A DNA stretch of 64,000 bases, taken from positions 1 to 64,000 of the forward strand of contig NZ_NPEG01000005.1 of NCBI RefSeq assembly GCF_002812045.1. The letters run 5' to 3'. A model generated the notes under the pieces. The model was not told the DNA's origin. It made no database searches and saw only the letters and a list, made by a program, of their open reading frames with translations. The position numbers were made by a program, and so were the translations under genes. The DNA is from Leptospira haakeii. Its GTDB lineage: Bacteria > Spirochaetota > Leptospiria > Leptospirales > Leptospiraceae. Position 1 is the first letter of the stretch. The number at the start of each line of letters is the position of its first letter. This document shows, one piece after another, positions 34,067-42,899 of the stretch.

Positions 34067-37000
34067 ATGAGCATACGAGTACATAGTTCCGACAATCTTG
34101 CGGATTTATCCGAAGCATTATCCGGATCCTTGAGAGACGAAATCTCGAGGCAGGAAGGATTATATTCTCCGACGGTAATCATCCCGAACAAGAGTATGGA
34201 GACTTGGTTGAACCTGGATCTTGTCCAGAGGTTCGGCGTGGTATTCAATATTAGATTTTTGTTCTTGGAAAAGTTTTTAGAAGAATTACTTCTCGAAAAA
34301 TTTTCTCCTGAGATCGATCCAAAATCCAGGCCATTCCTCCAAGGAGAGTCCAGAAAATTCCAAATCTACGAGACCTTGCTCCGAGATCAGGAATTTCTAC
34401 AAAAGTATCCAATCCTTAAAAATTATCTTTTGCCTTCCGGAAGAAAAACTCCAGATCCTGTAAGGCTCTTGGATCTGTCAGGACGTTTGGCAAAATATTT
34501 TAAGGATTACGAACTTCACAGACAGGACTGGATCCGAAATTGGTTAGGTGATAAATATTCACTTCTAAGATTGCCGGGAGAAGATATCTGGGAAGAAGTC
34601 GCCACCCAGTCGGAAATTTTTTTCTTTCAGAAAGAACTTTATTCTTATCTTACAAATTCTGATCCTTCTAAAGAAACTTTAATCCAATATTCAATGCGAA
34701 ATCTCGGCTTTGAGTCCAAGGCAAAAAAACATTCTCCAAAGAATGTGTATCTATTCGCGTTGTCTCAACTTTCAAGTACCTATATTTCTATTTTTCAAAA
34801 CCTTCTCCCTGAAATTCATTTAGAAGTTTTTCAATTCGGAGTTCCAGATGGAGAACCTGTAACTGGAACGGAAAGAAATCAGATCTGTAGGAACTGGGCG
34901 AACTCATTTCGTTCCTTAAAAAGATCTTGGGAAATCTCCGGAGCAGAATTTTTATATTCTGATAAAAAAGAAAAACAAACGAAGACAGTTTTATCAGAGT
35001 TCAAAGAATATCTTGGACGATCAGAATATAAAACTTCATCTCGACTTCTTCCGGACGAAAGTTTGCAAATTTTAGAAGCACCTGGAAAAGTCCGAGAAGT
35101 AGAAGCAATATTCCATCATATTCTCTCTATCTTATCAGAATCTAAAGAAACCAAATTAACCGATTTTGGGATATTTTGTTCCGATCTTTCCGAATACAGA
35201 CCAGCCTTAGAGTTCGTATTTGAAGGGGGGATCCAAGCAAAACTTACGGAGAAGTCCGGCAATTCTATAAAGACACTCCCCTATAGTATACGAGATGTTC
35301 TAGCCTCAGAGACAAGTGCCTATATAAGCGGAATACTTTCTTTATTTACATTACTCTCGAAAGAAAGATCCAGAGCAGATATTTTCAAATTACTAAGAAA
35401 CCCATGCTTCCAATTCAGATGGGAACTAGAACCATCCTGGGTAGAAGAATGGGCAAAATTTTCCGAAGACTTGGAATTATACCAAGACGATTCTTTAGCT
35501 GAAGATCAGCCACTTGCGTTTTCATTCAGGAAAGGTTTTTTACGATTAGCAGCAGGAAACATACTGTCTGCGGAAGAAGAGGAAGATCTTCCTGTCTCAC
35601 CTTTTGACTCCGGATCAGGTTCTTCTATATCCGTTTGGATAGGGATATGGAAACGAGTATCTTTCTTATTGGAAGAATTTTCCACTCTGGTCTCAGATCA
35701 GAAAACCTCGGGAGAAAAAATTTTAGATTCACTGTCCGGTCTACTAAGAGAATTATTTTCATCTCCTTCTTCCGATCCGACCGAAGTGGAATTAGAGCAA
35801 AATATTATAGATTCATTATATGAATTGCGATCTGTGGGTTGGGATCCTAAAAATTTTAAAGATAGGCTTAAATTTTTAGAGGCATTTTTCAAACAAACCG
35901 GAGGCGAGATCCAGGTTCGAAAAGGTCAATATTTAACAGGAGGAATCACCGTATCTTCTTTGCAGCCGATGCGCCCGATCCCATTCCGACATGTATACAT
36001 TTTAGGATTGGGAGAAGGTTTATTCCCCGGAACAGACGATACGTCCGCATTCAATCTAAGACATTTTGCTCCCAGAGAGGGAGATATAAATGTGAGAGGT
36101 TTAAACCAATCTCTATTATATGAAACAGTACTCTCCGCAGAACAAAGTCTGATTCTATCATTCGTTGCGGAAGATATTACAAAAGATGAAAGTATTGCCC
36201 CTTCTTCTTCCTTACTTTTACTAGAACAAGCCTTGAAAGAGAATATATTAGCTACGGAAACTTCTGTCAGGATCAAAATCCCTTTAAACAAACATAGCAA
36301 AGAATACTTTATCCAAAAAGAATCTGCTTCAGCAAAGTTTTCAGAGAAGTTCCGTAAAAGTTTCGATCTTTCTTCTTCTCTTCTCTATGGAAAAGAAGAA
36401 GATAAGGAATATTATCGTAAAACGGTTCTCGGGAATTTTCAGGACAGTCCTTCCGCAAAAAAGGAAATTCCAGATCCGGAAACTATAGATTGGAATGATC
36501 TGGTCCGATTTGCGAAGTCCCCTCTTTCTTATCATTTGCAAAGAAGGTTCGGATTATATTCGGAAGAAATTTCAGAATCCGAAACTGCAACAGAGGAACC
36601 TTTCCGTATTTCTGATAATTTCAAATTTATGAAAGAGTTATGGTCTTATTCTATGAAAAAGACTGAAAAAGAACTCCGGAATTCTTTGGACGGGCTTTTT
36701 TCGATCTGGGAAAAGAGAGGAAATATCCCAAGGGGAATTTACGGGGATACGGAATTTTTAACTAAATCAGAAAAGGTAGGAAAAATTTCGGAAGCAGTTT
36801 CCGAAATACTTTCAGATTCGGAAATTTTATCCGGTTTTACGTTCGGAGTATCTCCTAAAAAAGGGAACTTGCTCTCTTTGCCGGTCATTCCATTAGAAAT
36901 TTCGAATGGACGTAGAATTAGTATAAACGGTTTAAAAGAAGATGTTTTCCTAAAAAAAGAACCAGACGATTCACTTACTCTTATTTTGGTATATCCGAAT

Positions 37001-37468
37001 TCTAAGAAAAAGTTAAAGAACTTAATCGAACCATTTTTGATCCAATCTTTATTGGATCAGATTCCTTCTAAAACTACCCCAAGATCTGTAACCGTAATAT
37101 TCGGATATGGGGACAAACCAACCATACTGAATATGAATCGAGAAGGAGAAGAAATATATCGCAAAAAATTCCTCTCCGATCTGGTGCAGGAATTTTATAA
37201 TAAATCCATCTCTTTAGTTTCTCCCGGGATCTGGGAAGATTTTCCTGATAGAACGGAAATCGATCTAAACGATCCTAAAGAATTAGATTTATATTCGAAA
37301 GAATATAAAATCTGGGCACAAGAGTCAGTTCAGTATGATCCTGAAATTTATTTGGATGAGATCATCCGGCTTTTGCCCTACTCCCAAAACTACATAAATG
37401 AAAAAGATTTTTATCTCTGCCTAAAACTCTATCATCCGTTGGAGAAGGTTTTTTATGCAGAAAGGTAA
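34067..37468 (+). CDS. recC: Exodeoxyribonuclease V gamma subunit
   Basis: 1133 residues, the expected size of RecC. IRVHSSDNLADLSEALSGSL, IPNKSMETWLNLDL, YLFALSQLSSTYISIFQ and FRHVYILGLGEGLFPGTDDT are conserved RecC blocks. RecC lacks a working helicase site and in the complex recognises Chi and guides the strand into the nuclease. It is followed by recB with a 14-base overlap and recD, in the order C-B-D. A RecBCD rather than AddAB system is shown by the separate recD. The function in this organism is inferred. Confidence 0.93.
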   Translation: MSIRVHSSDNLADLSEALSGSLRDEISRQEGLYSPTVIIPNKSMETWLNLDLVQRFGVVFNIRFLFLEKFLEELLLEKFSPEIDPKSRPFLQGESRKFQIYETLLRDQEFLQKYPILKNYLLPSGRKTPDPVRLLDLSGRLAKYFKDYELHRQDWIRNWLGDKYSLLRLPGEDIWEEVATQSEIFFFQKELYSYLTNSDPSKETLIQYSMRNLGFESKAKKHSPKNVYLFALSQLSSTYISIFQNLLPEIHLEVFQFGVPDGEPVTGTERNQICRNWANSFRSLKRSWEISGAEFLYSDKKEKQTKTVLSEFKEYLGRSEYKTSSRLLPDESLQILEAPGKVREVEAIFHHILSILSESKETKLTDFGIFCSDLSEYRPALEFVFEGGIQAKLTEKSGNSIKTLPYSIRDVLASETSAYISGILSLFTLLSKERSRADIFKLLRNPCFQFRWELEPSWVEEWAKFSEDLELYQDDSLAEDQPLAFSFRKGFLRLAAGNILSAEEEEDLPVSPFDSGSGSSISVWIGIWKRVSFLLEEFSTLVSDQKTSGEKILDSLSGLLRELFSSPSSDPTEVELEQNIIDSLYELRSVGWDPKNFKDRLKFLEAFFKQTGGEIQVRKGQYLTGGITVSSLQPMRPIPFRHVYILGLGEGLFPGTDDTSAFNLRHFAPREGDINVRGLNQSLLYETVLSAEQSLILSFVAEDITKDESIAPSSSLLLLEQALKENILATETSVRIKIPLNKHSKEYFIQKESASAKFSEKFRKSFDLSSSLLYGKEEDKEYYRKTVLGNFQDSPSAKKEIPDPETIDWNDLVRFAKSPLSYHLQRRFGLYSEEISESETATEEPFRISDNFKFMKELWSYSMKKTEKELRNSLDGLFSIWEKRGNIPRGIYGDTEFLTKSEKVGKISEAVSEILSDSEILSGFTFGVSPKKGNLLSLPVIPLEISNGRRISINGLKEDVFLKKEPDDSLTLILVYPNSKKKLKNLIEPFLIQSLLDQIPSKTTPRSVTVIFGYGDKPTILNMNREGEEIYRKKFLSDLVQEFYNKSISLVSPGIWEDFPDRTEIDLNDPKELDLYSKEYKIWAQESVQYDPEIYLDEIIRLLPYSQNYINEKDFYLCLKLYHPLEKVFYAER

Positions 37469-40400
37469 ACTGGAATCGGTAAGCAATTCTTTTGCAGACC
37501 AAATTGATATTACAAAAAACGGTTTTATAGGTGCTTCCGCCGGAACAGGAAAAACCCATACAATCGTATTTTTAGTTTTGAAAATATTAAAAGATTCTTT
37601 TAGGACTTCTTTGGGTTCAGATAAATCTCCTTTCGGAATAGAATCTATATTAGTACTTACTTATACAGATAAGGCGGCATCAGAACTAAAAGGTAGAATC
37701 CGAGCAGAGCTAAAAAATACTATCCTCAAATTAGAGAAAATAGAATCTCCAAATGAAGAAGAATCCAAAGAACTGGATTATTTTTTGAACCAGGCTTCTC
37801 GTTTAGACCAGGCTTATATTTCCACGATTCACGGATTTGCACATAAGATCATAAAAGAATATTCTCTGGAATCAGGTAGTTCCGAAAATTCGGAACTTGT
37901 AGAAGAGTTTTCCGCCGTTTCTAAGGCGCTGTATCGAAGAATGCGTAACGAGTTCAACGGAAAGTATCCTAAAGAACTTTTGCCCTTCATACTCTCCCAG
38001 GCAAATCGTTTTTATAATGATGGATTCCAAGGAACTACTTGGGAGAATTTTGTATCCAGTCTTGCGGTGAAGAAGGTTTCTTCTCCAGATTCGATCCAAC
38101 TACTTCCCCGGCCTCAAAAATTTCCGGAGATCAGTTCTATTAAAAATGTATTTTTGGAAATACAGTCCGTTCTTCCTAAATTTTTAGAATTTCAGGATTC
38201 TTTTAAAAAGAAGATCAACGCGAATAAGTACAAAGCACTTTCCGCTCGACAGATTGAATTTCGGGATTCTTTAAAAGATCTGATCGATTCTTCCGAACCA
38301 TTTTCTCCTTTCCCTTTTACACTCGCCCTCAAAAAGATCTTGGATCTAAAAAGAGGCGAAAGTTCCGGGATAGAATCCATTCTTCTTTCCGACGAAGAAT
38401 TAAAAACAGTAACAGGTGAATCAGGATATCTCTCTTATACATTAGAAAGAGAAAAAATCCGTAAACTTGCTCTAAATCTAAGTGTTTTAGAATCTTCTCT
38501 TTTTTCTTTCTTAATTTCCCTAGCAGAAGATATCGCAGAAGATTCGGTTAAGATCAAAGAGGAAGAAAACTCGATTACCTATGGTGATATGATCTTAGGA
38601 CTTTCTAATTCCTTGGAAAAAAATCCGGCATTAGTCTCTGAATTAAGAAAACGTTTTCGATTCGGGATTATAGACGAATTTCAAGACACCGATCCGGATC
38701 AATATAATATTTTCAGAATATTGTTCTTAGAAAAATCCAATATCTCCGAAACGGAAGGGAAACTTTTTTTGATCGGAGATGCAAAGCAGTCTATCTACGG
38801 TTTTAGAGGAGCGGATTTAGGGACTTATCTATCTGCAAAGAGAGAATTCGATACCGACGGGAAATTTGCGGATTCTTCTATCGTTTATCCGGAGCTAGAC
38901 ACAAATCGTAGATCTTTACCTGAACTCATTTCTTCTTATAATTCCATTTTCGGAAGTAAGAAAGGAGAATGGTTTCCGATTGGAGAAACTGGGTTTTTAC
39001 CGATAGAATACGTGAATGTAAAATCTCCTGAAATTCCAGGAAAGGCGATTTTATATTCAGATAAAAGTAATCGTGCCGCTTTAAATGTATTCTCTCTCTC
39101 TAAAGAAAGTAATGCAGATCGATTAAAGGACCAATATTCCCGGTTTTTAGCGGAAGAGATACTTCATCTGGTTTCCGAAAAGTCCGAGATCTATATTAAA
39201 AAAGAAGGAAGTTCTTCTCCTGAAAAGTTGAGCTGGTCGGATATTTCAGTTTTAGTCCGAGGAGAAAACGATTCCGAATTTTTAAAAAGGCAATTTAAGA
39301 CAAGAGGAATCCCTCATACTTATCCTAAACAAACCGGTCTATTCGGATCATCTGAGGCAATCCGAGTCAGGGAGATCCTTCGATGTTTAAATGAAGAAGG
39401 AAGCAGGGATTCATTTTATAAATTGCTAATATCCGATCTATTCTGTGTTCGTCCTGAAAATCTGCAAAATTACGAAGAATACCCGATCGAGTCCGGAGAA
39501 AAAAGACTTTTAGAAACCTGGAGGAAATTCTCTCGTAAAAAAGATTTCCCCGGTTTATTCGGATCTATCTTAACTGAAAGTAAATTGGCTTCTCCCCTCA
39601 CTGAAGAATCTAGGCAGGACTGGGAAAGAAAGATTACAAACTTCAAACAAATATTTTTCTTCTTAACTGAAAAAGCATCCAAATCGGACCAAACCTTAGG
39701 AGAGTTAATCACCTATTTAGAATCCAAGATGGTTTCTAAAGAAGATGAAAAGGATTATTTAGAAAAGGATTCGGAAGAAGACAGGGTCAAAATTTTCACC
39801 ATTCATTCTTGTAAAGGATTAGAATTTCCGGTTGTATTTTTATTCGGAGGATTTTCAGGATGGGGCACACAAAGAAAAAAATTCTCGGAATATAGGGAAG
39901 ATGAAAAACGTATTATAGATCTGGAAAATAATAAAGAGGAAATTTCAGTCTTCAACACGATCAACGAAGACAAAAGACTTTATTACGTAGCCTTGACTCG
40001 GGCAATGTACAAATTTTATTTTCCGTTACTCGCAGAACCTGACCCAAAACGTCCTTTGGAATTATTCCGAAAATCATTCCATGCAGCTGTTTCTGAATTT
40101 CCGAAAGATTCTTCCGTGGCAAAATTCTGGGAGAATGAAGATGGAGAATATGTGCAGGAATGGATTAGAGATCACAAAACAATTACCGGATTAACAACTA
40201 TTCCAATAAAAGAAGAAGGATCTGAAATTTTACGTTCCGTAGAAATTTGGCCCGACAAAGCGGAAAAAAGAAAAATTTTCTTAGAAAGTTATTCTTCCTT
40301 GGATTCATTTTTTATTTCGGAAGGATTAGGATTCCAGGTCTCTGAAACAAAAACATTCAAAACAGACGAGACACCTGAGGAATCTAAAGAAGAAGAACTC

Positions 40401-41114
40401 CCTTCTTCCAATAAAATGGGGAATTTACTTCACCAACTTCTGGAAACGGAAGATTTTAATATTTATAAAAATGCAAAATCTGCAAAACAAATCCCTGAAA
40501 ACATCTTAAAATCGTATATTAATATTTTAAAATCTTACGGATACGGAAATAGCTTCGAACAATTGGAACTATTTGCCAAAAAAATCTCCGAATTGTTTTG
40601 GAATACTCTTAGAACTCCACTGTCTCATTCGAAAGAAAAGACATCACTTTCAGAAATTTCTATATCTGAAAGAAAACATGAGGTGGATTTCTTTTTAAAA
40701 ATCCCCGAACAAACCGGTACTTCCGACTTATTAAAAGGAACCCTAGATCTAATATTCCGTTCCGAAGATAAATATTGGATCTTAGATTGGAAGTCCAACC
40801 TTCTTTCTTCCAATTTCGGAGAAGATCCTTATTCGGAATCTCATTTGAAAGAAAAAATTCAGGAATCTTATTCTTTGCAGATGGCAATCTATTCCGTAGT
40901 TCTGGATGATTGGTTGAGATTTAAATATGGAAAAGAATACGATCCTAAACTTTTAGGCGGAATGTATTTCGTATTTCTGCGAGGAACAGATCCGAACAAG
41001 CCAGGAAGAGGGATTTTTTACCAAGATATAGATATTGAATTCGTGAAAGTTTCTAAGGAAAAAATAAAAGAAACCTTGGATCTGAAAAACAGAATTTCGG
41101 CGGAAAAAGAATGA
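37455..41114 (+). CDS. recB: Exodeoxyribonuclease V beta subunit (helicase-nuclease)
   Basis: 1219 residues. UvrD-like helicase: Walker A GASAGTGKT (26-34), motif II FGIIDEFQDTDPDQ, motif III-type LIGDAKQSIYGFRGADLGT and motif VI YVALTRAMY. The C-terminal nuclease has LDLIFRSEDKYWILDWKSNL with the D-x-K core of RecB nucleases. It unwinds DNA ends 3' to 5' and degrades both strands until Chi. The start overlaps recC by 14 bases, the stop overlaps recD by 4 bases (ATGA), so the three are translationally coupled. Confidence 0.95.
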   Translation: MQKGKLESVSNSFADQIDITKNGFIGASAGTGKTHTIVFLVLKILKDSFRTSLGSDKSPFGIESILVLTYTDKAASELKGRIRAELKNTILKLEKIESPNEEESKELDYFLNQASRLDQAYISTIHGFAHKIIKEYSLESGSSENSELVEEFSAVSKALYRRMRNEFNGKYPKELLPFILSQANRFYNDGFQGTTWENFVSSLAVKKVSSPDSIQLLPRPQKFPEISSIKNVFLEIQSVLPKFLEFQDSFKKKINANKYKALSARQIEFRDSLKDLIDSSEPFSPFPFTLALKKILDLKRGESSGIESILLSDEELKTVTGESGYLSYTLEREKIRKLALNLSVLESSLFSFLISLAEDIAEDSVKIKEEENSITYGDMILGLSNSLEKNPALVSELRKRFRFGIIDEFQDTDPDQYNIFRILFLEKSNISETEGKLFLIGDAKQSIYGFRGADLGTYLSAKREFDTDGKFADSSIVYPELDTNRRSLPELISSYNSIFGSKKGEWFPIGETGFLPIEYVNVKSPEIPGKAILYSDKSNRAALNVFSLSKESNADRLKDQYSRFLAEEILHLVSEKSEIYIKKEGSSSPEKLSWSDISVLVRGENDSEFLKRQFKTRGIPHTYPKQTGLFGSSEAIRVREILRCLNEEGSRDSFYKLLISDLFCVRPENLQNYEEYPIESGEKRLLETWRKFSRKKDFPGLFGSILTESKLASPLTEESRQDWERKITNFKQIFFFLTEKASKSDQTLGELITYLESKMVSKEDEKDYLEKDSEEDRVKIFTIHSCKGLEFPVVFLFGGFSGWGTQRKKFSEYREDEKRIIDLENNKEEISVFNTINEDKRLYYVALTRAMYKFYFPLLAEPDPKRPLELFRKSFHAAVSEFPKDSSVAKFWENEDGEYVQEWIRDHKTITGLTTIPIKEEGSEILRSVEIWPDKAEKRKIFLESYSSLDSFFISEGLGFQVSETKTFKTDETPEESKEEELPSSNKMGNLLHQLLETEDFNIYKNAKSAKQIPENILKSYINILKSYGYGNSFEQLELFAKKISELFWNTLRTPLSHSKEKTSLSEISISERKHEVDFFLKIPEQTGTSDLLKGTLDLIFRSEDKYWILDWKSNLLSSNFGEDPYSESHLKEKIQESYSLQMAIYSVVLDDWLRFKYGKEYDPKLLGGMYFVFLRGTDPNKPGRGIFYQDIDIEFVKVSKEKIKETLDLKNRISAEKE

Positions 41115-42898
41115 AAGAAGAATCCCTCGAAACAATTTTAGATCAAGAATATGCAGGATTTCTTACTAAGGAATTTTCGACTTATGTAAAGGAAATCCCT
41201 TACGAGGTGTTATTCTCGTGGAACTTATCCTTAATCCAAGCATCCAAAACAGGAAATCTGGCGATCCCATTCTCTGGAAAAGATGAGATTTCGGAAATAC
41301 TATTCAAAAAAAGGGACAATTTATTATATTTTTCTAAAGTATTTAATCAATTAACCACAGTTGAGAAAGGTTTTGAAACCCTACTCAAAACCGCTGTCAC
41401 GACTAAACCCGAAAAAGTACAAGAAGTTTTAAAAGAACTCATTTCTTCCAACCCACTATCGATTAAAAGAGGGAATAAAGAATATATACTTTGTGGAGAA
41501 GGAGAACAAAAAGAAGCCTTAGAAAAAGCACTTAGATATCGATTTTTTGTTCTAACCGGTGGACCAGGTACGGGAAAAACCACTGTAGTGGCCAATGTGA
41601 TCCGTGGACTCTTACGATTGGGTTATAATCAAAAACAGATCGGACTTGCGGCACCTACTGGAAGAGCAGCTCAAAGACTAAAAGAATCCTTAGAAAATAC
41701 GATCTCGAATCTTCGCACGAAAAATGAATTGGATGATTCTATTTTTGAAATCCCAACTTCCACATTACATAGACTTTTAGAATATAATCCTAGAAAAAGG
41801 AATTATAAATACGGCAAAAATTTTCCACTCCCCCATCGAGTTATTATCTTGGACGAGGTATCTATGGTGGATCTGCATATGATGTACAGATTGATAGAAG
41901 CCTTACCTTTCGAAACGGAAAATTTCAGATTTATACTTTTAGGCGACCCAAATCAGTTACCTAGTGTGGAAGCCGGAGCAGTTTTATCCGACCTAGTTAA
42001 GTCTTTAAAGAAACTAAATTCTGAAAATCTAATAGAATTGAGAATAAGCCATAGACAAGAAGAGGAATTTTCTTCTATTTCTAAAGCGGCAGAACTTTGT
42101 GTAAGAGAGAATGTTTCTTTGTCTGAATTCCAAGAGAATCTTCCTAAAACTATACAGTTAGATACAATTTTTCCAAGTTCTACAAAGGAAGATCTAAAGG
42201 GTTTTTATCAGATCACATTAAATTATAAAAAAGAATGGAAGGAATTTTTAAAAAGAACTGCAGAAGATAGGATTTTACCTATTTTTTCTAAACTTCCCAA
42301 TCCGAATTCTCCTCAGGAACTAAAAGAATATTTAAACAAGGACTTAAATCGATTTAAGATACTTACAATTCTTAGGAATGGGATTTTCGGAAGTGAATAC
42401 ATCAATAAAGAATTAACGGAACTTATTTTACATCATAAAAAAGGAAACTTAGTCCAAATTGGGACCAAAACTTATTTTTCAGGACTCCCTATACTCATTA
42501 CAAAAAACGATAGAGTGAGAGGAGTTTATAATGGAGACACAGGTCTTGTTTTAGAAATCCAAACTCCGAATGGAGGAAGCGAATTAAGGGCATTATTTTT
42601 TATAGAAGGAGAGATCAGAGACTTCGCTTTGGATACTCTTCCTCCTCATGAACCTGCGTTTGCAATAACAGTCCACAAATCCCAAGGTTCAGAATATGAT
42701 TCTATTTTTATTATATATCCTCCGGATCCAGCGGATCTAAATACGGAAGAAGTTTCCTTGGAACTTTTCAAAAAGGAAATTTTATATACTGCGATCACTA
42801 GAGCAAAACGTTCCGCATTTCTGGTTTCGGAAGGAAAACTTCTAGAATATTCTCTCCGAAACCGTTTTGAAAGATTAACAGGTTTTAAACTAGTTTAG
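41111..42898 (+). CDS. recD: Exodeoxyribonuclease V alpha subunit
   Basis: 595 residues. 5'-3' helicase of the RecD group: Walker A LTGGPGTGKTTVVANVI (148-164), IILDEVSMVDLHMMY (motif II), LGDPNQLPSVEAGAV (motif III) and ITVHKSQGSEYDSI and YTAITRAK (motifs V and VI). The N-terminal helical domain that binds RecBC is present. Its ATG overlaps the recB stop. The downstream adenylate cyclase gene is convergent, with only one base between stop codons. Confidence 0.95.
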   Translation: MKEESLETILDQEYAGFLTKEFSTYVKEIPYEVLFSWNLSLIQASKTGNLAIPFSGKDEISEILFKKRDNLLYFSKVFNQLTTVEKGFETLLKTAVTTKPEKVQEVLKELISSNPLSIKRGNKEYILCGEGEQKEALEKALRYRFFVLTGGPGTGKTTVVANVIRGLLRLGYNQKQIGLAAPTGRAAQRLKESLENTISNLRTKNELDDSIFEIPTSTLHRLLEYNPRKRNYKYGKNFPLPHRVIILDEVSMVDLHMMYRLIEALPFETENFRFILLGDPNQLPSVEAGAVLSDLVKSLKKLNSENLIELRISHRQEEEFSSISKAAELCVRENVSLSEFQENLPKTIQLDTIFPSSTKEDLKGFYQITLNYKKEWKEFLKRTAEDRILPIFSKLPNPNSPQELKEYLNKDLNRFKILTILRNGIFGSEYINKELTELILHHKKGNLVQIGTKTYFSGLPILITKNDRVRGVYNGDTGLVLEIQTPNGGSELRALFFIEGEIRDFALDTLPPHEPAFAITVHKSQGSEYDSIFIIYPPDPADLNTEEVSLELFKKEILYTAITRAKRSAFLVSEGKLLEYSLRNRFERLTGFKLV

Positions 42899-42899
42899 A

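Noticed and set aside
34067..41114. AddA/AddB instead of RecB/RecC
   Set aside because: A separate RecD follows with overlapping start, the order C-B-D and the sizes fit RecBCD.
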